NCBI GenBank assembly: GCA_025054715.1 | Contig: JANWYH010000001.1 | Span: forward strand, 432,001-496,000 | Length of the DNA: 64,000 nucleotides | Source: Pyrinomonadaceae bacterium | Lineage (GTDB): Bacteria > Acidobacteriota > Blastocatellia > Pyrinomonadales > Pyrinomonadaceae | Direction: 5' to 3' | Shown here: positions 45,081-54,114 of the stretch, in pieces | Numbering within the stretch: the stretch's first letter is position 1 | Layout: the number at the start of each line of letters is the position of its first letter | Made by a program: the position numbers and the translations under genes | Notes under the pieces: model-generated | Seen by the model: the letters and a program-made list of their open reading frames with translations, nothing else | The model's database searches: none | Told to the model about the DNA's origin: nothing

Positions 45081-47492
45081 ATGGACCCTTTCAGAATAGT
45101 AAGAAAAATAAAAGATGGTTCGCTAGAGGAAATTCGCACGCGCAGCAGCCAAGCTTTTTCAGTTTACTCTGAGAAAATAGGTTTTGGAAAGAAACTGCTT
45201 TCAGACGAAGAGTTTTTGTCAAGTCTTAACAAGGAGTTATTAGGCGGCAAGGTTGATGGTGAAGGCTTAAGGCGATTTTTTTATCTTGATTCACGGAAAA
45301 GATTTTTTAAGTCCTTTGCTGATGAGCAGAAAATTTCAAAGGTCTTATCAGTGCTTGATGTTGAGGCACGCAAGTTTTTCATAGAGCGTGCTGAAATGAT
45401 CTTAAGAGGACGAATAAGTCTTCTCGGATATGAAAATCTAAATTTTGATACGCCGATAAATTGGCATTATGAGCCTGTATCATCTAAGCACATTTTGCTA
45501 AAGCCTTGGTATGAGTTTAAAGAATTGGAGACTGAGGACACTGGTGATAAAAAGATAGTTTGGGAGCTTAATCGTCATCAGCACTTTTTTACTTTAGGAG
45601 TTGCTTATCAGCTGACAAACGATGAAATTTTTGCGGAGACTTTTGTAAATCATCTTGGAAGCTGGATGGAACAAAACCCGCCTGGACTAGGCATTAATTG
45701 GGTAAGTAGTCTTGAGGCAGCTTTTCGGTTGATTTCTTGGATATGGGCGTTTCACTTTTTTGAAAAGTCTCCGCTGTTTTCTGCAGATTTATTTCTTAAA
45801 GCCATCAAATTCCTGCAATTTCACGGCTATCGAATAGAGACTTATCTTTCGACATTTTACAGTCCGAACACACATCTTACGGGGGAAGCTTTAGGATTGT
45901 TTTATCTTGGCACTCAGATGCCGTTCTTACCTGAAGCTGAGCACTGGCGCAGGCTCGGCGAGAAAATTTTGTTGGATCAAATCGAGAAACAAGTGTGGTC
46001 AGATGGAGTTTATTTTGAACAGTCTTCTTGGTATGCGCGTTACACTGCTGACTTTTACATTCATTTTTTGATTTTGAAAATGCTTCTCGGTGAGAAGTCG
46101 GATTTAAGCTTTTTGAAGAAAAGACTGCAGCTTCTTGTGGATTTTTTGATGTATATTACTAGACCGGACGGGACCACACCACTCATAGGTGACGACGATG
46201 GGGGTAAAATGTTGCCTCTGTCAAATCGGAGGATAAATGATTTCCGACCGACTTTAGCTACTGCTTCTGTTTTATTCAATCGCGGTGATTATAAATTCGT
46301 GGCAGGAAAAGCCATAGAAGAGCTCGCATGGCTATTAGGGGATGAAGGGCTTAAACTTTTTGAAGCAATCAGAGAGTGTGAACCTACAGAAACTTCAAAG
46401 TTTTTTGAGATTGGCGGCTATTTTGTGATGCGTGACGGATGGGATAAAACGGATAATTTCATGATAATAGACGGCGGGAAAATGGGAGAATTAACTGGCG
46501 GGCATTCGCATGCAGACACTCTCTCGATAGAACTTGCAGCTTTAGGAAAAACCACTTTAGTTGATCCCGGAACTTATACCTATCATGAGTCAGAAGCTAT
46601 TCGCAATTATTTCCGTTCGACTCTAGCACACAACACTCTTTCGATTGATAGAGAATCTTCTTCCGAACCGGGTGAAAAGTTTAGCTGGAAGACAAAAGCT
46701 AATGTTGTTGTTCACAAACGAATAATAGAAGAAAGGTTTGATTTTTTTGAAGCCTCTCATGACGGTTATAGAAGACTGAATCCACCTGCGATTCACACAA
46801 GGTCGGTCCTATTTTTGAAAAATGATTACTGGATAATTAGAGACTTTGTAGGAACGGCGGGTCAACATGATTATTACTTGAATTTTCGTTTTAACGTGGG
46901 AACGGGTAGCCTGTTCTATAGGAAAGAGGTAGAGGGGACATGCTTTGTAGAAAAGGTAGATAATGAAAAGATTTTGAGAATTTTTAGTTTCGGTGATAAT
47001 GGTGATTGGCATTTTCGGGAAGGATGGATTTCAGATTGTTACGGTAGGAAATTTAAAGCTCCTGTTTTTCAATTTATTTCAAGTGGCAATGGCCCACAAG
47101 AATTCTTCACCTTTATTTTACCTGATTTTGCGGATAGCGAAGAAAAACCTTATGTCAGTGAGGTAAAAGTTACCGAAGCAAGGGCTTTCGCGATAAATTT
47201 CAGGCAGTATCGGGACATTTTTCTTTTCACTGACGGCGAACAAAAAATTCATACGGAGTTTTTATCTACGGATTTTCGGTTCTGTTGGATGAGACTTGGT
47301 GAAGAAAAGCTACCAGAAGAATATATTTTCGTTGACGGAAAGAGTTTCTTTTTGTTGGGTCGTGAGATTTTCAGTCGTTCGTATAGAATTGATTTTGCAG
47401 TTGCGAGAAGGTATGGCGATCGTTTGAATGTTAAAACTGCGGATAGTATTTTCGCGGTATCTTTACCTGAAAACTACAAAATGCATTTATGA
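45081..47492 (+). CDS. Heparinase II/III-family polysaccharide lyase-like protein
   Basis: 803 residues from the ATG at 45081 (MDPFRIVRKIKDGSLEE). An alpha-toroid domain (about 100-400, with WHYEP, ELNRHQHFFTLGVAYQLT, and YSPNTHLTGEALGLFYLG) precedes the heparinase II/III-like beta domain with GGHSHADTLSIELAALGK and DPGTYTYHE, holding the expected His/Tyr residues. Members cleave uronic-acid polysaccharides such as alginate or heparin, or edit the cell's own exopolysaccharide. No signal peptide is seen, so a role in intracellular trimming is possible. A TTG at 45018, inside the upstream gene, would add 21 residues. The stop overlaps the SDR gene (ATGA). Confidence 0.82.
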   Translation: MDPFRIVRKIKDGSLEEIRTRSSQAFSVYSEKIGFGKKLLSDEEFLSSLNKELLGGKVDGEGLRRFFYLDSRKRFFKSFADEQKISKVLSVLDVEARKFFIERAEMILRGRISLLGYENLNFDTPINWHYEPVSSKHILLKPWYEFKELETEDTGDKKIVWELNRHQHFFTLGVAYQLTNDEIFAETFVNHLGSWMEQNPPGLGINWVSSLEAAFRLISWIWAFHFFEKSPLFSADLFLKAIKFLQFHGYRIETYLSTFYSPNTHLTGEALGLFYLGTQMPFLPEAEHWRRLGEKILLDQIEKQVWSDGVYFEQSSWYARYTADFYIHFLILKMLLGEKSDLSFLKKRLQLLVDFLMYITRPDGTTPLIGDDDGGKMLPLSNRRINDFRPTLATASVLFNRGDYKFVAGKAIEELAWLLGDEGLKLFEAIRECEPTETSKFFEIGGYFVMRDGWDKTDNFMIIDGGKMGELTGGHSHADTLSIELAALGKTTLVDPGTYTYHESEAIRNYFRSTLAHNTLSIDRESSSEPGEKFSWKTKANVVVHKRIIEERFDFFEASHDGYRRLNPPAIHTRSVLFLKNDYWIIRDFVGTAGQHDYYLNFRFNVGTGSLFYRKEVEGTCFVEKVDNEKILRIFSFGDNGDWHFREGWISDCYGRKFKAPVFQFISSGNGPQEFFTFILPDFADSEEKPYVSEVKVTEARAFAINFRQYRDIFLFTDGEQKIHTEFLSTDFRFCWMRLGEEKLPEEYIFVDGKSFFLLGREIFSRSYRIDFAVARRYGDRLNVKTADSIFAVSLPENYKMHL

Positions 47493-48265
47493 GTTCATTT
47501 TGGAAGGGAAAGACTGTTTTTATAACCGGAGCTTCCAGCGGGATTGGAGCTGAGATGGCAAGGCAAGTATCCGCTATGGGCGCTACGGTCGGGTTGCTTG
47601 CTCGACGTTTTGAAGAGCTTGAAAAGCTGAGAAATGAGATTGAATCTCTAGGCGGGAAGGCTCGCGTTTTTGCCGTAGATGTAACCAACTATGAAAGCTG
47701 TGTTCAAGCCGTAGAAAGCTTTGTTACTGAGTTCGGGAAAATAGATATTTTGGTAGCGAATGCTGGAATTGCCGGCAAAGTCGTCAATGCTTGGGAGATT
47801 GAGCCTAAAAATTTCGAGCAAGTCATAAGGGTAAACCTTTTGGGGGCTGTGAACATTGTTAGGGCTGTCTTACCTTATATGTTGGAGAGAAACGAGGGAC
47901 AGCTTGTTGCTATTTCGAGCCTTGCGGGATTTAGAGGACTTCCAAAGTCTGCGTCTTACTGCGCCAGCAAATCTGCAATGAATGCTTTTTTTGAAAGCGT
48001 TAGAGTTGATCTTTTCTCAAGTCGAATAAGTGTCAGCATTATTCAGCCCGGATTTATCAGAACGCCTTTGACTGCTGGCAGACGAAGCAAGATGCCGTTT
48101 TTAATGGAATTAGAGCCTGCAACAAGGAAAATCGTTAAAGCAATAGAAAAGCGCAAAAAATTTTATGCTTTTCCATTTCCTTTGGCAACGCTAGTGCGAT
48201 TGGCGAGGTTCTTTCCGGCATCGCTTTACGATCGTATGGTTTCAAAAAGAAGCTATAGGCAATAA
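47489..48265 (+). CDS. Short-chain dehydrogenase/reductase (classical SDR)
   Basis: 258 residues. NAD(P)-binding TGASSGIG (13-20), NAG at 91-93, and the catalytic set S143 or S144, Y157 and K161 (YCASK). The C-terminal SIIQPGFIRTPLT is typical of classical SDRs that act on lipid or sugar ketones. A basic, hydrophobic C-terminal part (KKFYAFPFPLATLVRLARFF) may touch the membrane. Coupled to the heparinase-like gene by a four-base overlap, so probably works on the same polysaccharide or lipid pathway; substrate unknown. Confidence 0.9.
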   Translation: MSSFWKGKTVFITGASSGIGAEMARQVSAMGATVGLLARRFEELEKLRNEIESLGGKARVFAVDVTNYESCVQAVESFVTEFGKIDILVANAGIAGKVVNAWEIEPKNFEQVIRVNLLGAVNIVRAVLPYMLERNEGQLVAISSLAGFRGLPKSASYCASKSAMNAFFESVRVDLFSSRISVSIIQPGFIRTPLTAGRRSKMPFLMELEPATRKIVKAIEKRKKFYAFPFPLATLVRLARFFPASLYDRMVSKRSYRQ

Positions 48266-48312
48266 GGGCGGCTTGATTTATTATCAAAAAATTTTTAGCT
48301 TATGATTTTATT

Positions 48313-48729
48313 ATGAAGAACTTATTTCATCTGGCTTTTCCAGTAAAAGACTTAGAGGAAGCTAGACGATTTTACGTAGATGTTTTAGGTTGTAAAGAAG
48401 GAAGAAGCTCTGAAAGCTGGATAGATTTTGATCTTTATGGGCATCAAGTGGTAGCGCACTTAGCTCCTGAAATAGCCGGTCGTCTCGCTCACAATGAGGT
48501 TGATAGAGACAGTGTTCCGGTTCCGCACTTTGGAGTTATTTTGACTATGGAAGAATGGAAATCTCTTGCAGAAAGACTTAAGCAAAAGGGCGTCGAATTT
48601 GTAATTGAGCCGAAAATAAGGTTTGCTGGACAGCCAGGTGAACAGGCTACGATGTTTTTTCTTGATCCGAGTGGTAATGCTTTGGAATTCAAAGCTTTTG
48701 CAGATTTTTCGCGCGTGTTCGAGAAATGA
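48313..48729 (+). CDS. VOC-superfamily (glyoxalase/dioxygenase-like) protein
   Basis: 138 residues with the paired beta-alpha-beta-beta-beta modules of the vicinal oxygen chelate fold: [20 protein letters not shown] at the start, and [12 protein letters not shown] with [15 protein letters not shown] in the second half. H7, H62 (or nearby) and E131 are candidate metal ligands. Similar small VOC proteins include glyoxalases, fosfomycin resistance proteins and dioxygenases; nothing here picks one. The stop overlaps the HDAC-family gene start (ATGA). Confidence 0.83.
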   Translation: MKNLFHLAFPVKDLEEARRFYVDVLGCKEGRSSESWIDFDLYGHQVVAHLAPEIAGRLAHNEVDRDSVPVPHFGVILTMEEWKSLAERLKQKGVEFVIEPKIRFAGQPGEQATMFFLDPSGNALEFKAFADFSRVFEK

Positions 48730-49667
48730 AAACTGCAATTATTCACCATCCAATTTATGAAAAACATGATACTGGTTTTGGTCATCCTGAAACTTCTGAT
48801 CGTTACAGGGTAATAATCGAATCGTTAAGACGAAGTCCTTTCTGGCAAGATTTTGTTGAAGTAGCTGCCGAAAAGGCAAAGCAAGGCGTAATTCAAGCGG
48901 TTCACACGACGGAGCATTTTAAGTATGTTGAGCGAGCGGTTGCTGAGGGACGTGGTTTCCTAGATGCGGATACGGTTGTATCGGTTCACTCTTTTGATGC
49001 GGCACTCTATGCAGCTGGCGGTGTTTGCAGTGCTATTGATGCGGTAATGCAGTCTAAGGCTAACAATGCTTTTGTGGTTGCTCGTCCGCCGGGTCATCAT
49101 GCTACGGCTCAAAGTTCGATGGGGTTTTGTCTTTTCAACAACGTTGCCGTTGGGGCTAGATATGCGCAGAATTTCTATGAAGAGATCGAGCGGGTAGCGA
49201 TTGTTGATTGGGACGTGCATCACGGTAACGGCACACAGGCTATTTTTTATGATGATCCAACCGTTTTCTTCTTTTCGATTCACCAATATCCTTGGTATCC
49301 CGGGACTGGTTCGAGAGGTGAGACGGGATATGGGCGAGGTAAGGGTTTTACCTTGAACATTCCGGTAAAGGCAGGGACACCTGCAAAAGAGCATCGTAGG
49401 ATGTTTGAAGGGGCGATAAGTGAGATTGCAAATAAATTCAAACCTGATCTCATAATTATCTCTGCAGGTTTTGATGCTCACTTGTCTGATCCTTTAGGGC
49501 AACTACGGCTCGAAGACGAAGATTTCGTCGAGATGACAAAAGTAGTAAAACAGTGGGCTAAGCAAGCTTGCAATGACCGAATAATTTCAGTTCTTGAAGG
49601 TGGTTACAATTTGCGAACGCTTGGAGAGACGGTGAAAAGTCATGTTGTTGAATTAAGTCGCGACTGA
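48726..49667 (+). CDS. Histone deacetylase-family (acetoin utilisation/acetylpolyamine) amidohydrolase
   Basis: 313-residue zinc hydrolase. Visible: [28 protein letters not shown] (active-site His pair), [11 protein letters not shown] (zinc ligands Asp and His), [12 protein letters not shown], and ISAGFDAH with the third zinc Asp. Bacterial members remove acetyl groups from polyamines, acetoin-related enzymes (AcuC) or other small amides. The gene starts within the VOC gene's stop. No acetyltransferase is adjacent. Family certain, substrate open. Confidence 0.9.
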   Translation: MKTAIIHHPIYEKHDTGFGHPETSDRYRVIIESLRRSPFWQDFVEVAAEKAKQGVIQAVHTTEHFKYVERAVAEGRGFLDADTVVSVHSFDAALYAAGGVCSAIDAVMQSKANNAFVVARPPGHHATAQSSMGFCLFNNVAVGARYAQNFYEEIERVAIVDWDVHHGNGTQAIFYDDPTVFFFSIHQYPWYPGTGSRGETGYGRGKGFTLNIPVKAGTPAKEHRRMFEGAISEIANKFKPDLIIISAGFDAHLSDPLGQLRLEDEDFVEMTKVVKQWAKQACNDRIISVLEGGYNLRTLGETVKSHVVELSRD

Positions 49668-49721
49668 TTTTTTACTCTTCCGCTAAGGGATGTGTTAAGC
49701 TATGATGCGGGAGGGGAGGAA

Positions 49722-50003
49722 ATGCCAGATTTAGAAATAAAGTGTTTACATTGCAAGCAGGTATTCGTTTTTACAGAGAAAGAGCAAGAGGTATTTTATA
49801 GAAACAACTGGCATCAACCGCAGTATTGCCCGAAATGTCGCTCAAAAAAGCTCATGAAAAGCGAGAACGCACCTAAGAAATTTGAGATAATCTGTGATCA
49901 TTGCGGAAAGAAGGATTTGGTTCCATTTCAGCCTAAAGTTGGTAGAGAAGTTCTCTGTCGAAATTGTCATGAGGCTTTGAGAGCCAAAACGAGGTACTTA
50001 TGA
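49722..50003 (+). CDS. Double zinc-ribbon protein, unknown function
   Basis: 93 residues with four CxxC knuckles: CLHC, CPKC, CDHC and CRNC. The first half resembles the 'probable zinc-ribbon' family (CLHCKQVFVFTEKEQEVFY), the second the CxxCxDxxxVPFxPxxGR family (CDHCGKKDLVPFQPKVGR). The ATG at 49722 follows a strong ribosome site (GGGAGGGGAGG); an in-frame start at 49692 has none. The stop overlaps the crotonase start by four bases. Probable small regulatory or RNA/ribosome-associated protein, but no function is known. Confidence 0.83.
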   Translation: MPDLEIKCLHCKQVFVFTEKEQEVFYRNNWHQPQYCPKCRSKKLMKSENAPKKFEIICDHCGKKDLVPFQPKVGREVLCRNCHEALRAKTRYL

Positions 50004-50788
50004 AAACAGTTGAGCTTGAGTTAAAAGGAAAAATTGCTGTTATTAAGTTAAACCGTCCTGAAAGCCTAAATGCTCTTTCTTCAGAGTTGATAGGTGAGCT
50101 TCATGAGGCTATCAGTGAGGCAATCAGTAAGAGTGTTAGGGCAATTATTTTGACGGGTTCAGGCAGAGCCTTCTGCTCAGGCGGAGATTTGCGTGAGATG
50201 AAAGCAATGTGGGAGCGGGAAGGCAGAATAGAAGCATTTTTAGAAGAACCTTTGCGACTCCTTCGCGATTTGATTTTGCTGATTAGGAGAACTCCATTGC
50301 CTTTCGTTGCCGCAGTTAATGGTATTTCAGCGGGGGGTGGCACAAATCTTGCTCTAGCCTGCGATATTGTAATCGCTTCGGAAGATGCTGTTTTTAACGA
50401 GGCATTTGTGAAAATAGGACTTACACCGGATTGTGGCGGAAGCTTCTTTTTACCTCGTCTTGTCGGTGAAAAACGAGCTGCGGAGCTTTTTATGCTCGGC
50501 GAATCAGTTACGGCTCAGAAAGCATTTGAAATTGGAATGATAAATCGAGTTGTTAAAACAGAAAACTTGATGAATGAAGCATTGAAGCTTGCTGAAAAAC
50601 TAACGCAAATGCCAACAGCTTCAATTGGCAGGATAAAAGCTCTTTTAAATGCTTCTTTTGCTAATACGCTCGAAGAGCAAATAGAAATGGAAAACGAGAT
50701 GCAGATAGAATCAGGTCGCAGTGCAGACTTTCGCGAAGGGGTTATGGCATTTTTTGAAAAGCGACTGCCAAAGTTTGAAGGTCGGTAA
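50000..50788 (+). CDS. Enoyl-CoA hydratase/isomerase family protein (PaaG-like)
   Basis: 262-residue crotonase-fold enzyme. Oxyanion-hole motifs SGRAFCSGGDLREM and NGISAGGGTNLALACD are present. The two catalytic glutamates of true enoyl-CoA hydratase are not: the first (GCEL position) is Asn in GGGTNL, and the second is replaced around FNEAFVKIGL. Instead there is an aspartate in GLTPDCGGSFFLPRLVG, as in PaaG-type 1,2-epoxyphenylacetyl-CoA isomerases and related enoyl-CoA isomerases. Isomerase activity is therefore more likely than hydration. Coupled to the zinc-ribbon gene. Converges on cdsA with an 8-base gap and no terminator. Confidence 0.87.
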   Translation: MKTVELELKGKIAVIKLNRPESLNALSSELIGELHEAISEAISKSVRAIILTGSGRAFCSGGDLREMKAMWEREGRIEAFLEEPLRLLRDLILLIRRTPLPFVAAVNGISAGGGTNLALACDIVIASEDAVFNEAFVKIGLTPDCGGSFFLPRLVGEKRAAELFMLGESVTAQKAFEIGMINRVVKTENLMNEALKLAEKLTQMPTASIGRIKALLNASFANTLEEQIEMENEMQIESGRSADFREGVMAFFEKRLPKFEGR

Positions 50789-50796
50789 ACTCCATT

Positions 50797-51651
50797 TTAG
50801 AAATAAAACCTAGCGAAGTAATAAAGAATTGGAGCGTTGAACAATAAGCTGTCAAGGCGATCGAGAAAGCCACCGTGTCCCGGCAAAATGCTAGCGGCGT
50901 CTTTTATTTTAGCGCCGCGTTTTATAGCACTTTCCGTAAGATCTCCAAAAAGACCAATGATTGACATCAGCAAAGCTAGCAGTATTGAAACTTTGTATGA
51001 AAGTTCTGGGAAAAAAGTGGCTGAAGACACTGCTGCAAGAAGGCAGGCTAGAAGAATTCCGCCAATGGTTCCTTCCCATGTCTTTCCAGGAGAGATTTTT
51101 GGAGCAAGTTTTCTTTTTCCTAAGTATCGCCCGACGTAGTACGCACCTGTGTCAGCCCCCATTATGACTAAGAAGAAGTAACCAAGCAGCTTAGACGAAA
51201 GATAAGAGACGGCGCTTTTCGTAAATCCTGTGCTTACAGCGACAAGAAAGCCACCTAAAAAGGCAACGTAAAGTACTCCTAGTAAGGTTACGCCAGTGCC
51301 GATCAGCATCCTTGAGAAATCCTTTTGAAATCGGAATGTTTGACTAACAAGAAGAACGGCGATGAAAATAAATAAAACCAAGAGCAACAGATCAGGCATT
51401 TGTTTTGGCGCGTCAAATAGAAAGGCAATAAAAAATGCGGTTGCGCCTAGATAAGCAGCTGGTGCATCCGCTTTTAGTTCCATTTTCTTTGTAATTGAGA
51501 AAAATTCAAAAAGACCTGCACTCAGTCCGAAAGCAGCTATTATGAGAAATAACGTATTAGCATATTCAGATTGCGGTATCAAATAAGGCAGTATTATGGA
51601 AAAAATCAGTATCGGCAGCGCAAAGAGGGCGGTTAAAATTCTCTTGTTCAT
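50797..51651 (-). CDS. cdsA: Phosphatidate cytidylyltransferase (CDP-diacylglycerol synthase)
   Basis: Makes CDP-diacylglycerol from phosphatidate and CTP, the branch point of bacterial phospholipid synthesis. 284 residues, about eight transmembrane helices. The family signature is at the C-terminal side: SAIKRGAKIKDAASILPGHG followed by GFLDRLDSLLF. MGADTGAYYVGRYLGKRK and ISPGKTWEG are also typical. Last of the minus-strand run def - small gene - semialdehyde dehydrogenase - cdsA; eight bases after the dehydrogenase stop and without its own ribosome site, so likely translated by coupling. Confidence 0.95.
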   Translation of the reverse strand: MNKRILTALFALPILIFSIILPYLIPQSEYANTLFLIIAAFGLSAGLFEFFSITKKMELKADAPAAYLGATAFFIAFLFDAPKQMPDLLLLVLFIFIAVLLVSQTFRFQKDFSRMLIGTGVTLLGVLYVAFLGGFLVAVSTGFTKSAVSYLSSKLLGYFFLVIMGADTGAYYVGRYLGKRKLAPKISPGKTWEGTIGGILLACLLAAVSSATFFPELSYKVSILLALLMSIIGLFGDLTESAIKRGAKIKDAASILPGHGGFLDRLDSLLFNAPILYYFARFYF

Positions 51652-51659
51652 TGTTTTTG

Positions 51660-53237
51660 TTAGATTTTTTGGGCTATTGATTTACCCTGCAAAAAGTGAA
51701 GCAAATATTCGCTGCCGCCAGCTTTCGAGTCAGTTCCGCTCATATTAAAGCCGCCAAATGGATGTACACCTACCAATGCGCCCGTGCATTTTCTATTAAA
51801 GTAGAGATTACCTACGTGAAATTCTCTTTTCGCCCGATCAAGTTTTTCTTGAGAAGTTGAATAAACTGAACCAGTGAGTCCATATTCAGTATCGTTTGCT
51901 ACAGCTAATGCCTCATCGTAATCCTTTACTTTGATAACAGCAAGGACAGGAGCAAATATCTCGACTTGTTCTATTGTCGAACCTGGTTTTACATTTTCGA
52001 TTATGGTAGGCTCGACGTAAAATCCTACAGAGTTATCACCTTTTCCACCAAGAAGAAGTTTACCCCCTTCTTCGATTCCTTTTTGAATCATTGTAAGGGC
52101 TTTATCAAAGGCTTTTTGATTGATAACAGCAGTCATTTGAGTATCTGGACTTGTCGGATCGCCTATTTTTAGGCTTTGGGTAAGTTCTATGACCTTTTCG
52201 AGAAGTGCGTCATAAACTTTTTCATCCACGATTAGCCTAGAACATGCCGAGCATTTCTGACCTTGAAATCCGAAGGCAGATTGGACAATGCCAGTTGCAG
52301 CTTCTTCGAGATTAGCGTCGTCACAAACTATTATGGCGTCTTTCCCGCCCATTTCTGCAATAACTCGCTTCATCCATTTCTGACCGGGGCGAGTTTTAGC
52401 CGCTTCTTCGTAAATTTTAAGTCCGACAGCTTTCGATCCAGTAAAAGATATGAAGCGAATTCGAGGATGCGCTACTAAAAGCTCGCCGACCAAAGTGCCG
52501 CTTCCTGCAAGGAAGTTAACTACTCCTTTCGGTAAGCCTATCTCTTCGAGAATCTCCATAAACTTATATGCGACCGTAGGAGCGTCCGGCGAAGGTTTAA
52601 GTATCGTTGTGTTTCCTGTAACCACAGCGCTCATAGTCATTCCACACATGATTGCGAGTGGGAAGTTCCATGGTGGAATGATTGCTCCAACTCCAAGCGG
52701 AATGTATATTAACTCATTCTTTTCTGGAAGCGGGGAAGGAATCAAAGGTTGGGGTTTACCCCATCGAAGCATTTCACGGCCGTAGAATTCGAGAAAATCT
52801 ATTGCTTCAGCCGTATCAGCGTCGGCTTCAGCCCAAGTTTTGCCGACTTCGAAAATCATCCATGCTGAAAAATAATGTTTTCTATGCCTTAATAATTCTG
52901 CTGCGCGAAACAGATATTCAGCTCTTTCTTCTGGAGGGGTGCATTGCCACGTTTTGAAAGCTTCCGTAGCTGTTTCTACAGCCTTTTCTACAAGGTTCTC
53001 AGCGTCAGAGTCAGCATCGCAAAAAACGCCGACGACCTGCAATTTGTTTGCAGGATTTATGCTTTGAAATTTCTTTTCAAGCCAAATTCTTTCACCGCCT
53101 ATTATAAGCGGATACTCTTTTCCTAGTTCGCTTCTTACTTGCTCGATTGCTTCGAGCATTGCCTTGCGATTTTCTGCTTTTGAAAAGTCTGTGAATGGTT
53201 CGTTTCTAAACTCATTAATAATTCTCTTTGTTTGCAT
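51660..53237 (-). CDS. L-glutamate gamma-semialdehyde dehydrogenase (P5C dehydrogenase)
   Basis: Aldehyde dehydrogenase oxidising glutamate semialdehyde (from proline or arginine) to glutamate with NAD+. 525 residues, matching the stand-alone RocA/PruA type rather than bifunctional PutA. Features: the N-terminal MQTKRIINEFRNEPFTDFSK extension typical of this subfamily, IPPWNFPLAI with N191, FTGSKAVGLKIYE, E295 in AEMGGKDAII, and the nucleophile C329 in QGQKCSACSR. AGAGG precedes the ATG. No proline dehydrogenase gene is adjacent. Second last in the def-led operon. Confidence 0.92.
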   Translation of the reverse strand: MQTKRIINEFRNEPFTDFSKAENRKAMLEAIEQVRSELGKEYPLIIGGERIWLEKKFQSINPANKLQVVGVFCDADSDAENLVEKAVETATEAFKTWQCTPPEERAEYLFRAAELLRHRKHYFSAWMIFEVGKTWAEADADTAEAIDFLEFYGREMLRWGKPQPLIPSPLPEKNELIYIPLGVGAIIPPWNFPLAIMCGMTMSAVVTGNTTILKPSPDAPTVAYKFMEILEEIGLPKGVVNFLAGSGTLVGELLVAHPRIRFISFTGSKAVGLKIYEEAAKTRPGQKWMKRVIAEMGGKDAIIVCDDANLEEAATGIVQSAFGFQGQKCSACSRLIVDEKVYDALLEKVIELTQSLKIGDPTSPDTQMTAVINQKAFDKALTMIQKGIEEGGKLLLGGKGDNSVGFYVEPTIIENVKPGSTIEQVEIFAPVLAVIKVKDYDEALAVANDTEYGLTGSVYSTSQEKLDRAKREFHVGNLYFNRKCTGALVGVHPFGGFNMSGTDSKAGGSEYLLHFLQGKSIAQKI

Positions 53238-53245
53238 AATAACCT

Positions 53246-53464
53246 CTAACGATAGCGATCAATTTCCTTAAGTTCCCAAGAGTCAAGTAATTCTGGAATC
53301 ATTGGTTCAGCTTCCTTTTGCCAAGCAACAATGAAACGAGGTTCTTGCCCGTCGCTATTTTGCTTTACATAACTTAAAATTAGAACCCAACCTGAATCAA
53401 GGTAGAGATTCAATTCTCTTATAGATTTAATCTCTACGACCTTTTTTGTTTCTTCTAGTCCCAT
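53246..53464 (-). CDS. Small conserved protein of unknown function
   Basis: 72 residues, not recognised. It begins directly after the def stop (TAA-ATG, no gap) and ends eight bases before the semialdehyde dehydrogenase start, so it is clearly part of the operon. Pattern: IRELNLYLDSGWVLILSYVK then PRFIVAWQKEAEP, i.e. an alpha-beta-beta element with conserved-looking GWVL and AWQK. No cysteine pair, signal peptide or membrane helix. No ribosome site, so translation is probably coupled to def. Confidence 0.62.
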   Translation of the reverse strand: MGLEETKKVVEIKSIRELNLYLDSGWVLILSYVKQNSDGQEPRFIVAWQKEAEPMIPELLDSWELKEIDRYR

Positions 53465-53992
53465 TTAAGACACAAGGGTTTCCCACTTACCTGTTTTTTG
53501 AAATTCTTTTATTTTTCGCTTTGCCATTGCACGCTTTAGCGGAGTCATGCGATTAAGAAATACTATTCCGTCACAATGATCGGTTTCGTGCAGGACGCAT
53601 CTTGCTTCGAGACCGGTAAAGTCTAATTCTTGAAGTTCTCCTTTGAGATTTTGAAATCTAACAATTACACGCATTTCGCGTTTTATTTGTGTGTAAATAC
53701 CGGGAAAGGACAAGCAACCTTCGTTTCCTATTTGCTCGCCTTCTGTAGTGACTATTTCAGGATTTATTATTACAAATCTTCTCGAAGGGTCTTGCCCAGA
53801 AGAGCAGTCCATCACGAAGAAGCGGTTGGATATACCAACTTGCGGTGCCGCTAGTCCGACGCCTCCGGCTGCATACATGGTTTCAAACATATCTGAAACG
53901 AGTCTTTCGAGCTTGTAATCAAAAGTCTCGACGGGTTTACCGACTTTTAGCAAAACACTTGCCGGATAGTGAACAATTTTAAGCAAAGCCAT
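53465..53992 (-). CDS. def: Peptide deformylase
   Basis: Removes the N-formyl group from new proteins. 175 residues, normal length. All three motifs are present: GVGLAAPQVG (44-53), EGCLSFPG with metal ligand C93, and HETDH with H135, E136 and H139 (HExxH; the usual form is HEIDH or HELDH). The C-terminal basic helix (RMTPLKRAMAKRKIKEF) is typical. No fmt gene follows, unlike many genomes. First gene of a four-gene minus-strand operon; a possible promoter (TTGCTT, 18 bases, TAAAAT) lies in the divergent gap before the glycosyltransferase. Confidence 0.95.
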   Translation of the reverse strand: MALLKIVHYPASVLLKVGKPVETFDYKLERLVSDMFETMYAAGGVGLAAPQVGISNRFFVMDCSSGQDPSRRFVIINPEIVTTEGEQIGNEGCLSFPGIYTQIKREMRVIVRFQNLKGELQELDFTGLEARCVLHETDHCDGIVFLNRMTPLKRAMAKRKIKEFQKTGKWETLVS

Positions 53993-54066
53993 AACTTACA
54001 ACAGAAATTTTACAAATCTTTTGTGAAAGAAAGCAAGAACTTGCCGAAAACTTTGCCGCAGTTTAG

Positions 54067-54094
54067 TTGACTATTCCGATAACGGATGTATTAA
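54067..54094 (+). promoter_or_regulatory. Promoter of the glycosyltransferase gene
   Basis: TTGACT (54067-54072), 16-base spacer, TATTAA (54089-54094). Transcription would begin near 54101, so the ATG at 54115 is the first usable start. The TTG at 54067 that would extend the reading frame is the -35 box itself. Confidence 0.5.
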
Positions 54095-54114
54095 GCTTTT
54101 ATCTTGGCAAAAAT

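Noticed and set aside
54067-54114. Longer glycosyltransferase starting at TTG 54067
   Set aside because: That TTG is the -35 box of a good promoter, and the added residues do not resemble the family's N terminus.
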